Shown here: positions 8,260 to 16,555 of the stretch, piece by piece
How the letters are laid out: the number at the start of each line of letters is the position of its first letter
How positions within the stretch are numbered: position 1 is the stretch's first letter
DNA from: Tersicoccus mangrovi
Lineage (GTDB): Bacteria > Actinomycetota > Actinomycetes > Actinomycetales > Micrococcaceae
Reading direction: 5' to 3'
Length of the DNA: 64,000 nt
Assembly: GCF_036881825.1 (NCBI RefSeq)
Contig: NZ_JBAJMW010000006.1
Span: forward strand, 186,001 to 250,000
The notes under the pieces: model-generated
The model's input: the letters and a program-made list of their open reading frames with translations, nothing else
What the model was told of the DNA's origin: nothing
Database searches by the model: none
Made by a program: the position numbers and the translations under genes

Positions 8260-8681
8260 GCCCGCGCGAGCTCGGCGATCCGGCTCCATGGCAGGTGCCG
8301 GCGAAGGAGCGCAGGCCGCTTCCTTGCGTTCGTCTCGGCTCGAGCCGCATCAGCAGCCGCCTCCACCACCGCACGGTCCTCGCCGAGGGCTTCTGCCATC
8401 CACAAGATGGCGGCCGGAGCGAGCAGCCGGTTGTACGTCGTCCGCGCGCTCGTGTTGCGGGCCCTCCGGGAGTACGCGCCCGAGCCGTGCGAGTCCTGGC
8501 TCTCGAACCACCGGACCATGTGCTCCCGCTGGCTCGTCCACCACGTGCCGCGCAGCTGCGGCAGGTCCCGCTCGAACGCATCGGAGAGCGGCAGATGGGC
8601 CGCCAGCGCGCGCAGCCGTCGCGCGAACTCGACCGTACTGAAGTCGTCCTCCACCGGACTGGTCAACATGGTCGCGATCAT
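8256..8681 (-). CDS. Conserved hypothetical protein
   Basis: About 141 residues from ATG 8681 (or 129 from ATG 8669); neither start has a good Shine-Dalgarno sequence. It is helical and soluble, with a W-W-T-S-Q-R-E-H block near residue 46 and an ALGEDRAVVEAAADAA stretch. I do not recognise the family. It lies in the small accessory patch 6.9-8.7 kb and is convergent with the small basic protein gene. Confidence 0.5.
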   Translation of the reverse strand: MIATMLTSPVEDDFSTVEFARRLRALAAHLPLSDAFERDLPQLRGTWWTSQREHMVRWFESQDSHGSGAYSRRARNTSARTTYNRLLAPAAILWMAEALGEDRAVVEAAADAARAETNARKRPALLRRHLPWSRIAELARA

Positions 8682-8705
8682 CCCACGCCGGGGCAGTGGG
8701 GGCTG

Positions 8706-8716
8706 CCGCACACATG
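8706..8716 (+). promoter_or_regulatory. Start-site motif A, abutting but out of frame
   Basis: Exact CCGCACACATG followed by GGGGGGC and the gene's ATG at 8724. The gap is seven bases here rather than the usual six, so the motif ATG is out of frame. A G-run indel may explain the difference. Confidence 0.65.
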
Positions 8717-8723
8717 GGGGGGC

Positions 8724-8918
8724 ATGAACAAGCGAACCGCTCAGATCCTGCTCCTGACCACCGCCCTGGTCCTAGGCCTGGCCGCCCCGGTCTTCAACGG
8801 CGCCTCCCTCCTGGCCCTCGTGCTGGTCACCGGTGCCGGGCTGATCGCCCTCCGGTCCCGCCGGGTCCGCCAGCTGCACGCCGTCGACGCCGACGAGGAC
8901 ACCCGCCAGGCCGCCTGA
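8724..8918 (+). CDS. Small two-span membrane protein
   Basis: 64 residues (MNKRTAQILLL...) with two hydrophobic helices (about 6-22 and 27-43) and a charged tail ending in DEDTRQAA. The start is the ATG eight bases after the motif A copy. There is no separate Shine-Dalgarno sequence. A perfect 14-base-pair hairpin follows. Role unknown. Confidence 0.65.
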   Translation: MNKRTAQILLLTTALVLGLAAPVFNGASLLALVLVTGAGLIALRSRRVRQLHAVDADEDTRQAA

Positions 8919-8936
8919 CCGCCCACCTCAACGACG

Positions 8937-8969
8937 AAGGGGAGGCACCCGCACCGGGTGCCTCCCCTT
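8937..8969. terminator. Strong bidirectional terminator
   Basis: Perfect 14-base-pair stem AAGGGGAGGCACCC / GGGTGCCTCCCCTT with a five-base loop, between the convergent membrane-protein and helicase genes. Confidence 0.9.
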
Positions 8970-8987
8970 CTGCTGTTCCCGGCGGCG

Positions 8988-10310
8988 CTACTCGGCGGTC
9001 AGGGCGCGGCGGACCTTCTTGCCGAGGCGGGCCTCCTTCTTGTCCAGGTTCGGGTTGGAGAGCTTGGCCTCCCACTGCCCGTCGTGCACCCACACCAGGC
9101 AGGCCGTGTGGCGGGAGGCCATGACGCACAGCCGGCCCGGGAACGTCTGGAACTCTCCGGCCTCGTCCATTCCCGCCAGCGGGTCCAGGGCCACAACTCC
9201 GGCCCACTGGCCTCCCTGCATCGAGTTGGCGGTCCCGACGGCGATGTCCGGGTAGCCCTCCTGCCGCAGCAGGGCGGCGACGGCGGTGACCTGCGCGTTG
9301 TGCGCGACGACGACCGCCACGTCCTGCTGCCCGAGGCGGCGTGTGGTGCGCACCCCGTCGGGGCCGACCTCGACGTGCTCGACACCGACCATGTCGGCCG
9401 CGTAGTCGGCGACGGTGCGCATGGCGTCCAGGTCATCGACCCGGGTGGGGGCCGGGACCTGCACGGGAACGATCTCGGCGATCCGGTTCCCGGTCGGGTC
9501 GGCGACCCACCGGTCCGGGCGGCCCGAGTCGAACGCGAACCCGTACAGGGGGGCGATCGCGTCCACCGTCTCCTGGCCCAGCCGGTAGGTGGTGTCCATG
9601 GACAGGACCGTCGCGTAGGGGCGCCGCTCGTACACTTCCGGGGCCCGCATGTGCGGGGCCTCGCTGCGGCCGCGGAAGATGTCCACGTTGGCGCTGACCA
9701 CCGGTCCGATCTGCCCGGGGTCCCCGACCATGAGGACCTGCTCGGCGTCATCGGTGGCCTGCACGACGTCCCCGTAGGTGGACTGGTACGCCTCCTCGAT
9801 GATCATCACGTCGCACTTGGGTCGGGACTGGCCCTTGCAGGAGGCGATGGTGCGCACCACGGGGGTGCGGTCACTGGTGAAGTGGTCGACTGCGGACGGT
9901 TCGGACTTCACGCCCTCGATCGGCTTGGCGTCGCGCAGGGCAAGACGGATCTTCGGGTCCTCCTTCGTCGACCCCAGGGCGGCGGCGCATCGGCGGGCCA
10001 CGTCGACCGCGCCGCGGCGGGTCGGGGTGGCGACCACGACGGAGAGGTCGGACCGCTCGGCCAGGTAGGTGATGACCTGGACGATCAGGGTGGTCTTGCC
10101 GGCCCCGGGCGGGGACTTGACGATCACCACCGGGGTGCCGTCCCACACCTCGTACAAGGCGCGGGCGAGCACCGAGCCGGGCACGAGGGTGCGCCCGTCC
10201 GGTGCATCCGCTGCGTCATCCGGTGCCAGCGGGGGCAGCAGGTCGGGGTCGTCGAGGTCATCCAGGCCGAGGCTGCCCAGGTCAATGCCGATGGTCGTCA
10301 TGCCCCTCAT
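8988..10310 (-). CDS. Superfamily 1 helicase/ATPase (AAA_11/AAA_12, Upf1/RecD-like)
   Basis: About 440 residues. Motif I is SPPGAGKTT, motif II VMIIEEAYQ (an E-E variant of DEAx), motif III MVGDPGQIGPVV, motif IV-like SMDTTYRLG, and motifs V/VI SMQGGQW and VMASRHTACLVWV. This order is typical of SF1 DNA helicases with roles in replication or recombination. The ATG in the start motif (10310) is in frame with ATG 10301 (M-R-G-M-T-T), and there is no Shine-Dalgarno sequence, so translation may start at either. It is divergent from the next gene, which also carries the motif; the two motif copies face away from each other 86 bases apart. Confidence 0.8.
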   Translation of the reverse strand: MRGMTTIGIDLGSLGLDDLDDPDLLPPLAPDDAADAPDGRTLVPGSVLARALYEVWDGTPVVIVKSPPGAGKTTLIVQVITYLAERSDLSVVVATPTRRGAVDVARRCAAALGSTKEDPKIRLALRDAKPIEGVKSEPSAVDHFTSDRTPVVRTIASCKGQSRPKCDVMIIEEAYQSTYGDVVQATDDAEQVLMVGDPGQIGPVVSANVDIFRGRSEAPHMRAPEVYERRPYATVLSMDTTYRLGQETVDAIAPLYGFAFDSGRPDRWVADPTGNRIAEIVPVQVPAPTRVDDLDAMRTVADYAADMVGVEHVEVGPDGVRTTRRLGQQDVAVVVAHNAQVTAVAALLRQEGYPDIAVGTANSMQGGQWAGVVALDPLAGMDEAGEFQTFPGRLCVMASRHTACLVWVHDGQWEAKLSNPNLDKKEARLGKKVRRALTAE

Positions 10311-10318
10311 GTGTGCGG
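10308..10318 (-). promoter_or_regulatory. Start-site motif A, abutting helicase gene
   Basis: Exact minus-strand CCGCACACATG; the next ATG is nine bases on and in frame (ATG-AGG-GGC-ATG). Confidence 0.75.
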
Positions 10319-10403
10319 CACACGCCACCCCTCCCGACCCGGACGACGGGAACCGCCTGCCCAGCACCGGAGCCGGCCCGAGGTTGGGGGGAGGGGCGGA
10401 CTG

Positions 10404-10414
10404 CCGCACACATG
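10404..10414 (+). promoter_or_regulatory. Start-site motif A, abutting
   Basis: Exact CCGCACACATG followed in frame by ATG 10421 (ATG-AGG-GCC-ATG). A G-rich stretch lies 8-20 bases upstream. Confidence 0.75.
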
Positions 10415-11572
10415 AGGGCCATGACCAGTGCATCGCCCCGTGAACTGCTGACCGCCCACCGCGCCACCCGGCGGGAGGCGGCCATGAACGCTGCCCGCCC
10501 CCTGATCCGCGGCCACCTGCCGGGCCTGACCCGCACCCCCGGTGCGGTGATCTACCTGCACGCCGGCAAGCTGCGCCTGCACCCGGTCGCGGGTCGCTCC
10601 CAGCTGCTCACCGCCACCCGGCTGCTCGAGCGACTGCCCATCGAGGCCGCTGACGCCCCGGCGCCGGAGGACGGCAAGAAGCGGGTCCGCCCCGACGCGG
10701 GGGATTCGATCGTGCTGGCCGACCGCGGTACCCGGGCCGCCCTGCTGCGCTGGGCCGACGATCTGGGCGATGACCCGGACAGCGTCATGCTGCGCCGCAT
10801 CGTCCAGGTGCTCGGCGGTCTGAACGCCTCCCAGCTGATGCCGGTGCTCACCCAGGCCCTCGAGCACCGGTTCTGGCTGCCCGAGGGGCTGAACCCGCAC
10901 TCCCTGGCCGACTGGGCCGAGGCGTTCGACGTGCCCACCCACACGCCGGGCCCGCTGATGACCGCCCTGATCGCTCACGCCCGCACCGCAGGCAGCCCCC
11001 TGGACCCCGACTCCCTGTCCGCGAAGGACCTGACCGCCCTGACCAACACCGAGCTAGACCTGATCCGGGTGTGCCGGTACGGCGGGATGAACGCGGACCT
11101 GCAGCGGTACGCGATGACCGAGGGGCACACCGCCCGGTTCGCGCGTGTGCGCGCCATGGACCCCGGCCTGCTGGACGAGAACCTGATCACCGGGGTCCTG
11201 TCCGAGCTGACCGTCACCGGTTACACCGACGGGGTGACCATCGGCACCGTGTCCTCCCCGTTCAAGTTCCGGCCCGGCAAGGGCGTGAAGATCACCGACC
11301 TGGTCAGCGAGGTGGGCATGACGCTGGACGAGGTGACCATCGAAGGCGATGACCGGGTCGTGGCCCTGGGCCAGGTCACCGGCCGCACCAAGGCCCACGC
11401 CCTGATCGCCGCGGCCCGGGTCGCCAACTGGCGCCTGTTCGTGATGGAGCCCCTGTTCGACCTGCGCACCCGGAAGCTGGACCGGCGCCGGTGGCTCGGC
11501 GGTGACGTCGAACGGGTGCGGGGCCGGGTCGTGCCGATGGACGTGCTGGTCGCCGGTTCGCCCTCGGACTGA
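10412..11572 (+). CDS. Conserved hypothetical protein upstream of the VWA gene
   Basis: About 386 residues from the motif ATG, or 383 from ATG 10421. It is soluble and mixed alpha/beta with no domain I can name. Blocks such as LSAKDLTALTNTELDLIRVC and FKFRPGKGVKITDLVSEVGM are visible. No Shine-Dalgarno sequence is present, consistent with the motif-driven start class. The gene sits 31 bases before the VWA protein gene on the same strand, so a role linked to the MoxR/VWA pair is possible but unproven. Confidence 0.65.
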   Translation: MRAMTSASPRELLTAHRATRREAAMNAARPLIRGHLPGLTRTPGAVIYLHAGKLRLHPVAGRSQLLTATRLLERLPIEAADAPAPEDGKKRVRPDAGDSIVLADRGTRAALLRWADDLGDDPDSVMLRRIVQVLGGLNASQLMPVLTQALEHRFWLPEGLNPHSLADWAEAFDVPTHTPGPLMTALIAHARTAGSPLDPDSLSAKDLTALTNTELDLIRVCRYGGMNADLQRYAMTEGHTARFARVRAMDPGLLDENLITGVLSELTVTGYTDGVTIGTVSSPFKFRPGKGVKITDLVSEVGMTLDEVTIEGDDRVVALGQVTGRTKAHALIAAARVANWRLFVMEPLFDLRTRKLDRRRWLGGDVERVRGRVVPMDVLVAGSPSD

Positions 11573-11595
11573 TCCGTCGCAGGCGGGCCGGGACG

Positions 11596-11606
11596 CCGCA
11601 CACATG
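11596..11606 (+). promoter_or_regulatory. Start-site motif A, abutting VWA gene
   Basis: Exact CCGCACACATG with an in-frame second ATG at 11613 (ATG-AGG-ACC-ATG), 24 bases after the preceding stop codon. Confidence 0.75.
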
Positions 11607-13229
11607 AGGACCATGAGACTTGCGCCCCTGACCCCGGACCAGCTCGCCCACCTGCAGGCGTGGCGGTGGCAAGCGGTGGAGAAGATGCCGTACCTGGCCA
11701 CCCTGCTGCACTCCCTGCGGCCGGTGGCGACCACCGCGGTGGACACCTTCGCCGTGGACAAGCACTACCGGCTGTACGTCAACTTCGACCGCTGCATCGC
11801 CAAGGGCCCCCAGTTCTGCTCCGAGGGGCTGCTGCACGAGGCGTTCCACCTGGTCGCCGACCACGCCGCCGCCGCCGCGCAGGCCGGGGTCACCCCCGAC
11901 GAGGCCGCCGCCTGGAATGTCGCTTCCGATGCAGCCATCAATGATGACCTGCGGGATGCCGGGTGCGACCTGCTCGCCGCGCACGGTGTCCTGCCCGCCC
12001 GCCTGGGGGAGCCGGACTACCAGACCGTCGAGCACTACATGGCCAAGCTGCGCGCCCTCATGGCCAAGCAGGCCGAGCGCACCCCACCGCCCGTCGCGGA
12101 CGACGAGGCCGGCAACGACGATGCTGACCCGAGCGCGGATACCGAGACCGACGACCCCGACGATCAGCCCGAGGAGGACGAGTCGGGTCAGGACGACGTC
12201 GACGACGAGCACGAGGACGACGAGTCGGATCATCAGGACGACGAGTCCAGCCCCGAGGACGACGCGGACCCCGAGCGTGACGGCGAGGGCGACGACTCCG
12301 AGTCCGACGACGAGCCCGAATCCGACGCGTCGGACGAGCCGGGCACCGGCACGAGCTCCCGCCCCGGCTCCGGGGCCGGCCGGTCCGGTCAGGGTCAGCC
12401 CAACAGCCAAGCTCCCGCGCAGGTCCCCGACACCGGCTGCGGCTCCGCGGCCACCGGCATCCCGGCCGGCTACGAGCTGGACGTCAACGACGACCTCGAC
12501 GGGGCCGCACCGGCGGCCACCGACATGGACAAGGACCTCGTCCGCGCCGCCGTCGCCCAGGCCATGGCCGCATACCAGCAGGCCAACGGCATCGGCTCGG
12601 TGCCCGGCGGCATCATCGACGTCATCCAGTCCGTCCCGGCCCCGTCGCGCACCCCGTGGCAGCGGGTGTTCGCCCCTCTGGTGCGCCGGTGCGTGAACCG
12701 GGCACCCGGACAGGACCACCCCACGTACACGCGCCGCAACCGCCGTCGGATGAACGAGACGCTGCGCGACGTCGCGCGCGGCACCGAGTCCAAGATCATC
12801 GTCCCCGGCCGGGTCAAGAACACCCCGCGCATCCACTACTACCGCGACACGTCCTACTCGATGGACGACGCCCAGCTGGCGCGCACCACCGCCGAGGTCA
12901 TCGGCATCGCCAACCAGCTGGGCATCCGCGGTGACGACCTGCTCGTCAGCGGCATCGACACCGTCGTCCACGGCACCACCCGGTTCACCGGCGCCGCCTC
13001 CATCGGACACGTCTCCGGTCGCGGCGGCACCGAGATGGGGGAGGCGATCGCCCACGCCTGCAGCCTGCGCCGCAAGCCCAACGTGATCATCATCGCCACC
13101 GACGGGGGCACCTACTGGCCCGAGCAGCGGCCCCCGATCCCGGTGATCGTGCTGCTCATCCCGCACCCCCACTACCCGCCCATGCCCGTGCCCGACTGGG
13201 CGATCACCGTGGAGGTCACCAGTGTCTGA
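11604..13229 (+). CDS. DUF2201-type zincin plus VWA domain protein (MoxR partner)
   Basis: About 538-541 residues. The N-terminal domain has HEAFH (75-79 from ATG 11613), the HExxH zinc motif of the DUF2201 putative metallopeptidase domain. A long Asp/Glu-rich linker (about 165-245) follows, and a C-terminal VWA-like domain has a MIDAS-type DTSYS motif. In this family the VWA protein acts with a MoxR AAA+ ATPase, encoded at 5.6-6.8 kb here. The next gene overlaps its 3' end by eight bases. The very acidic linker, about 80 residues, is striking and may mimic nucleic acid or bind a basic partner (inference). Confidence 0.8.
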   Translation: MRTMRLAPLTPDQLAHLQAWRWQAVEKMPYLATLLHSLRPVATTAVDTFAVDKHYRLYVNFDRCIAKGPQFCSEGLLHEAFHLVADHAAAAAQAGVTPDEAAAWNVASDAAINDDLRDAGCDLLAAHGVLPARLGEPDYQTVEHYMAKLRALMAKQAERTPPPVADDEAGNDDADPSADTETDDPDDQPEEDESGQDDVDDEHEDDESDHQDDESSPEDDADPERDGEGDDSESDDEPESDASDEPGTGTSSRPGSGAGRSGQGQPNSQAPAQVPDTGCGSAATGIPAGYELDVNDDLDGAAPAATDMDKDLVRAAVAQAMAAYQQANGIGSVPGGIIDVIQSVPAPSRTPWQRVFAPLVRRCVNRAPGQDHPTYTRRNRRRMNETLRDVARGTESKIIVPGRVKNTPRIHYYRDTSYSMDDAQLARTTAEVIGIANQLGIRGDDLLVSGIDTVVHGTTRFTGAASIGHVSGRGGTEMGEAIAHACSLRRKPNVIIIATDGGTYWPEQRPPIPVIVLLIPHPHYPPMPVPDWAITVEVTSV

Positions 13230-13983
13230 GCCCCACGTCACCCGCGGCTACCGGGTCACGAGCCGGATCACGTACCAGGCCCTGGCCGACCACCTGGCCG
13301 ACCTGGTCGCCCCCGCCCGGCGCACCCTGGATCACCGGGCCGTCGCCGGCCTGGTCGCCCACACCATCGACGCGGCCGACGTCGCCGGCACCGCCCGACC
13401 CGACGGGGTGCTGCTCACCGCCATCGGCGAACACCGCGCTCACCTGGAGGCGATCTACGAGGGGGAGCACGACTGCCCGGACCCCACCGTGCGCATCGCC
13501 GTGCTCCACGACCCGGCCCACCCCCGCGAGCTCTACCTGCTCGCCTTCCACCACCACGACGAGTACGCCCGCGCCCTGGACGAGTCCCCGCACCTGCAGT
13601 GGTGGCCCTACTGGGATGAGGCGGCCGAGGACGAACAGCGCCCCCTCGGGACCAGCACCAGCGAATGGGCCCACCGCGGCGCGGTGTGGGACCGGGTCCT
13701 GGCCGGACGGGACGCCGACCGACCGGACCGGGTGTGGGAGATGGAACTGACCGGCCCCTGGCCGGACGAGGCCGGCCTCTACGACGAGGCGGTCGAGATC
13801 CTCGCCCGCGTGCCGGATCGGCAGGCCCGCGCCCAGCAGGTCGCCCACCAGTTCGTGCACGAGCAGGCCGACGCGGACGGGGTCACCCCACGCGTGATGG
13901 AACAGGCCAACGTCCTGTACACCGTCGCCCTGCAGAAGCTGCAGCCCATCACCTTGCCGGACCTGATCGGAGGCACCCTGTGA
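13222..13983 (+). CDS. Hypothetical protein, paralogue of the 17.7-18.6 kb gene
   Basis: 253 residues. It shares with the product of 17703-18569 the pattern (P)YW...RP...(S/R)EW..R...WDRVL (here WWPYW near 128 and WAHRGAVWDRVLAG near 149) and a C-terminal region with RQARAQQVAHQ versus RQRARRIARNA. Both occur beside small phage-like genes. No catalytic motif is evident. Start overlap with the VWA gene and a GTGA overlap with the next gene suggest translational coupling. Confidence 0.65.
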   Translation: MSEPHVTRGYRVTSRITYQALADHLADLVAPARRTLDHRAVAGLVAHTIDAADVAGTARPDGVLLTAIGEHRAHLEAIYEGEHDCPDPTVRIAVLHDPAHPRELYLLAFHHHDEYARALDESPHLQWWPYWDEAAEDEQRPLGTSTSEWAHRGAVWDRVLAGRDADRPDRVWEMELTGPWPDEAGLYDEAVEILARVPDRQARAQQVAHQFVHEQADADGVTPRVMEQANVLYTVALQKLQPITLPDLIGGTL

Positions 13984-14930
13984 ACGTCATCCCCCTGCCC
14001 ACCCCACCGGCCCGCCGGTTCGTTCCGGCCGCCGACCGGCTCGCCACCCGCACCGGGGTGACCATCGTGCTGCACCGGCTGCACAACCTCTCCCGCTGGG
14101 CCGTCACCGGGCTCGGCCTCGACGGGCAGCCGGCCACCCTCACCGGGCCCGTCCCCGGGGCACCGGTCAACCCCAACAACCCGGAGCTGGCCGCCCAGAT
14201 CACCGCCGCCGTGAGCGTCCTCAGCGAGCCCGGCCAGACCGTGTTCGCCTCCGACCACGACTGCGCCCGGTTGCTGCGCGAACACACCGACCTGATGGTC
14301 AGTGACCTCTCCGCCCCCGCCGGGGCCGTTGCCGCCGGGTCCGAGGCGATCCGCCGACTGGACCGGCGCATCATCGCCAACCTCACCCTCGCCTGCGACG
14401 CCTCCCGGGCCACCGGGGGAGCGGTCAACGGCGTCGGCTGGGTGCTGGCCTACTCCACCGGCGCCGAACCGGCCCTCGGCTCCGGTCACACCCTCAGCCC
14501 CAAGGGCGGCATCCTGGCCGGGGAGCTCTCGGCCATCCGCAAGGGTCTGGCCGCGACGATCCGACTGCACCCGAGCCTGGCCGACGGGGCCGGGTCCATC
14601 CGCGTGATCACCGATTCCCAGGACGCCCTCGCCCTGATCGCCCGTCTTCAGCAGGGCCAGCCCCACTCGGCCGTCAGCGGGGATGCGAACACGGAGGCGC
14701 GCCGCATCGTGGAGATGACCGGCCGGATGCGGATCCGGTTCGACTGGGTGCGCGGGCACAACGGCAACACCCTGAACGAGTTCGCGGACCGGCTCGCTGT
14801 GCTCGGGCGCCGCAACCACGAGATGGGGGTCGATGAGGTGACCACCGCCCGCATGGTCGCCGGGATCCGCCGTGAAGCCCGCGAATGCCTCACCCGCCCC
14901 GTCACCGCGGTCGAACCGGTGGCGGCATGA
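13980..14930 (+). CDS. RNase H-like nuclease (RNase HI fold)
   Basis: 316 residues with an N-terminal extension of about 130 residues and a C-terminal RNase HI domain. The carboxylates are recognisable in order: Asp in LACDAS (about 141), Glu in LAGELSAI, Asp in VITDSQDAL, and Asp in NEFADRLA after the RGHNG block. RNase HI cuts the RNA strand of RNA-DNA hybrids, useful for primer or R-loop removal in replication. The GTG start overlaps the previous stop (GTGA), and its own stop overlaps the next start (ATGA). The extension has no known domain. The catalytic call is firm at the motif level. Confidence 0.8.
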   Translation: MNVIPLPTPPARRFVPAADRLATRTGVTIVLHRLHNLSRWAVTGLGLDGQPATLTGPVPGAPVNPNNPELAAQITAAVSVLSEPGQTVFASDHDCARLLREHTDLMVSDLSAPAGAVAAGSEAIRRLDRRIIANLTLACDASRATGGAVNGVGWVLAYSTGAEPALGSGHTLSPKGGILAGELSAIRKGLAATIRLHPSLADGAGSIRVITDSQDALALIARLQQGQPHSAVSGDANTEARRIVEMTGRMRIRFDWVRGHNGNTLNEFADRLAVLGRRNHEMGVDEVTTARMVAGIRREARECLTRPVTAVEPVAA

Positions 14931-15490
14931 GCACCACATCCCCGGTCCGGGCTCTGGCCCGGCCCCTCGAACTGGTCACCGCGGCGTCCTTCGACGGGCG
15001 GACCCGGCTCACCGGCTGCGGGTGGGTGCTCGCCCACCCCACCTCGACCCGATCCTGGCCTGGCGGCAGGTACGTCGACGTCGGTGCGCACACCGCGGTG
15101 GAGGCCGAACTGCTGGCGCTGCGGGTGGGGCTGGAGGCCGCGTTCGCCCGGTTCCATGGCCTCGCCGACGGGACCATCCCCCTGGTCGTGCACGCCAGCT
15201 CCCACACGGTGGCCCGACTGGTGGGCGACCCGGGCCGGGCAGCTCGACGCTCCACCGGCTTCCTGGCCCAGCGGGTCGCCACCTTGATCGCCGGTGCCGA
15301 CGTCGCCGTCCGCGTCTGCCGTCCGGCGCACCGGCTCACCGTGGGCGCCGAACAGCTCGCCGCCCTCACGCGATCAAACCGGGCGGCGCGGCTGGGGGTC
15401 ACCGCCTGCCGGGTGCAGTACGAGCAGCTGTGTGCGTCCATCGTCGCCGGGTACGGCCAGCAGTCGACCGTGGTGGCCCGGGCAGCCTGA
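14927..15490 (+). CDS. RNase H-fold pseudoenzyme, paralogue of the previous gene
   Basis: 187 residues that align by eye with the RNase H domain of the upstream gene: GCGWVLA matches GVGWVLA, and VEAELLALRVGL matches LAGELSAIRKGL. The catalytic aspartates are gone: the first is Ala (VTAASFDG for ACDASRAT) and the third is Ala (VVHASSHTVARLV for VITDSQDALALI). The fourth is not conserved either. It should bind but not cleave, perhaps as a partner or regulator of the active enzyme. Start ATG 14927 overlaps the previous stop, implying coupled, near-stoichiometric synthesis. Confidence 0.7.
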   Translation: MSTTSPVRALARPLELVTAASFDGRTRLTGCGWVLAHPTSTRSWPGGRYVDVGAHTAVEAELLALRVGLEAAFARFHGLADGTIPLVVHASSHTVARLVGDPGRAARRSTGFLAQRVATLIAGADVAVRVCRPAHRLTVGAEQLAALTRSNRAARLGVTACRVQYEQLCASIVAGYGQQSTVVARAA

Positions 15491-15504
15491 GAGGCGGGCC
15501 CCGG

Positions 15505-15855
15505 TCAGGTGCCGGTCGAGTGGGCGGCGGGATCCGAGGCAGGACCGAACCGCGCGGACCGAAGCCGCCGTTCGACGATGTCGGCCTCAGCGCGGGCCAC
15601 CTCGACGTCCGCGCCGGCCTGCACGCACAGTCGCTCCGCGTCCGGCGCCCACCAGGCGTCCTGCGGGTCGGCCCGGTACCGGCCGCGGAAGGTGCCAGCC
15701 ACGACGCCGAGCAGGTCCGCGCGCCCGCCGGCGACCTCCCGCACCGCGGCCACCGCATCGGAGAACTCGCCCTGTCGGGAGGCTGCGTACCGGGAGACCA
15801 CCCCGGTGATCGTGGCGACCGCCAGGTCGTCGCTGCTCGAGCCTCGATGTCCCAC
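15505..15855 (-). CDS. Small hypothetical protein
   Basis: 116 residues from a GTG at 15855, soluble, with a helical N-terminal half (SSDDLAVATITGVVSRYAAS) and an R-rich C-terminal half. It is convergent with the pseudo-RNase H gene and divergent from the antitoxin-like gene at 15911. No family recognised. Start uncertain, since no Shine-Dalgarno sequence is evident. Confidence 0.45.
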   Translation of the reverse strand: MGHRGSSSDDLAVATITGVVSRYAASRQGEFSDAVAAVREVAGGRADLLGVVAGTFRGRYRADPQDAWWAPDAERLCVQAGADVEVARAEADIVERRLRSARFGPASDPAAHSTGT

Positions 15856-15898
15856 CGCCCCAGCATCCCACCCCTGAGCTGACCCGACTGTATGGGGG

Positions 15899-15904
15899 TA
15901 CCAT
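15899..15904 (+). promoter_or_regulatory. Leaderless -10 box (TACCAT)
   Basis: TACCAT lies six bases before GTG 15911, the usual actinobacterial arrangement for a leaderless transcript. Confidence 0.55.
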
Positions 15905-15910
15905 GCGGCC

Positions 15911-16456
15911 GTGGAGGAACGGATGATCGACGGCCTGGTCGACGAGCAGAAGCGCCTGGCGGAAGCGTCCGAGGAAGCCCGACAGGCGATGCTCCGTGCC
16001 GCCGAACAGCGGCAGGAGGCGATCTTCGCGCTGCACGCCGGCGGACTGTCCATCCGCCGCGTCGCCGAGCGACTCGGGATCAGCAACAAGGTCGTCCAGG
16101 ACGCCATCGCGATGGCCCGCCGCCGAAGGCCGCAGTTGGACCGCCGCGAGGACCGGGTCGCCTGGGAACTTCACCGCGCCGTCGCCGACCAGCTCCGTGC
16201 CGACCCTGCTCACGTCGTGAAGACAGCCCGGCGCAACCTCGAGCGGATGCGGGATCGGCCGCGCAGCCAGATCGCCCAGAGCTGGCTTGACGAATGGGAC
16301 CAGCTGCTCAACGCGTCGGAACCCGAAATCAGGGCCCGCATGCTCGCCACCGACGAGCGCGCCACCGACCTGCGCCAGATGAGTCCCTTCGCCGGTGCCC
16401 TCAGCCAGGACCAGCGAACGATCGCGATCCTCAAGGCCGGCTCGGCGGCGCGCTGA
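15911..16456 (+). CDS. Antitoxin-like HTH protein
   Basis: 181 residues. A helical N-terminus precedes an HTH (about 45-70: LSIRRVAERLGISNKVVQDA). The C-terminal half ends in DLRQMSPFAGALSQDQR, a signature (R-Q-x-SPFAG-x-L) common in actinobacterial proteins paired with nucleotidyltransferase-type toxins. No such toxin gene is adjacent here, so it may be an orphan. A TACCAT box six bases before the GTG suggests a leaderless transcript from the host sigma factor rather than from the replicon motif. Confidence 0.6.
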   Translation: MEERMIDGLVDEQKRLAEASEEARQAMLRAAEQRQEAIFALHAGGLSIRRVAERLGISNKVVQDAIAMARRRRPQLDRREDRVAWELHRAVADQLRADPAHVVKTARRNLERMRDRPRSQIAQSWLDEWDQLLNASEPEIRARMLATDERATDLRQMSPFAGALSQDQRTIAILKAGSAAR

Positions 16457-16497
16457 GCCCCGGTGCCTCACGCGTTCGGTCCGAGGGGCGGCGCGCG

Positions 16498-16508
16498 CCG
16501 CACACATG
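16498..16508 (+). promoter_or_regulatory. Start-site motif A, leader type
   Basis: Exact CCGCACACATG, 47 bases before ATG 16556 of the DUF3846 gene, which has a GAAGGAGC Shine-Dalgarno sequence. Confidence 0.7.
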
Positions 16509-16555
16509 GGAGTCGAGCGCGGGCAGTCGGCCCGCCGACCCCGTGAAGGAGCATC

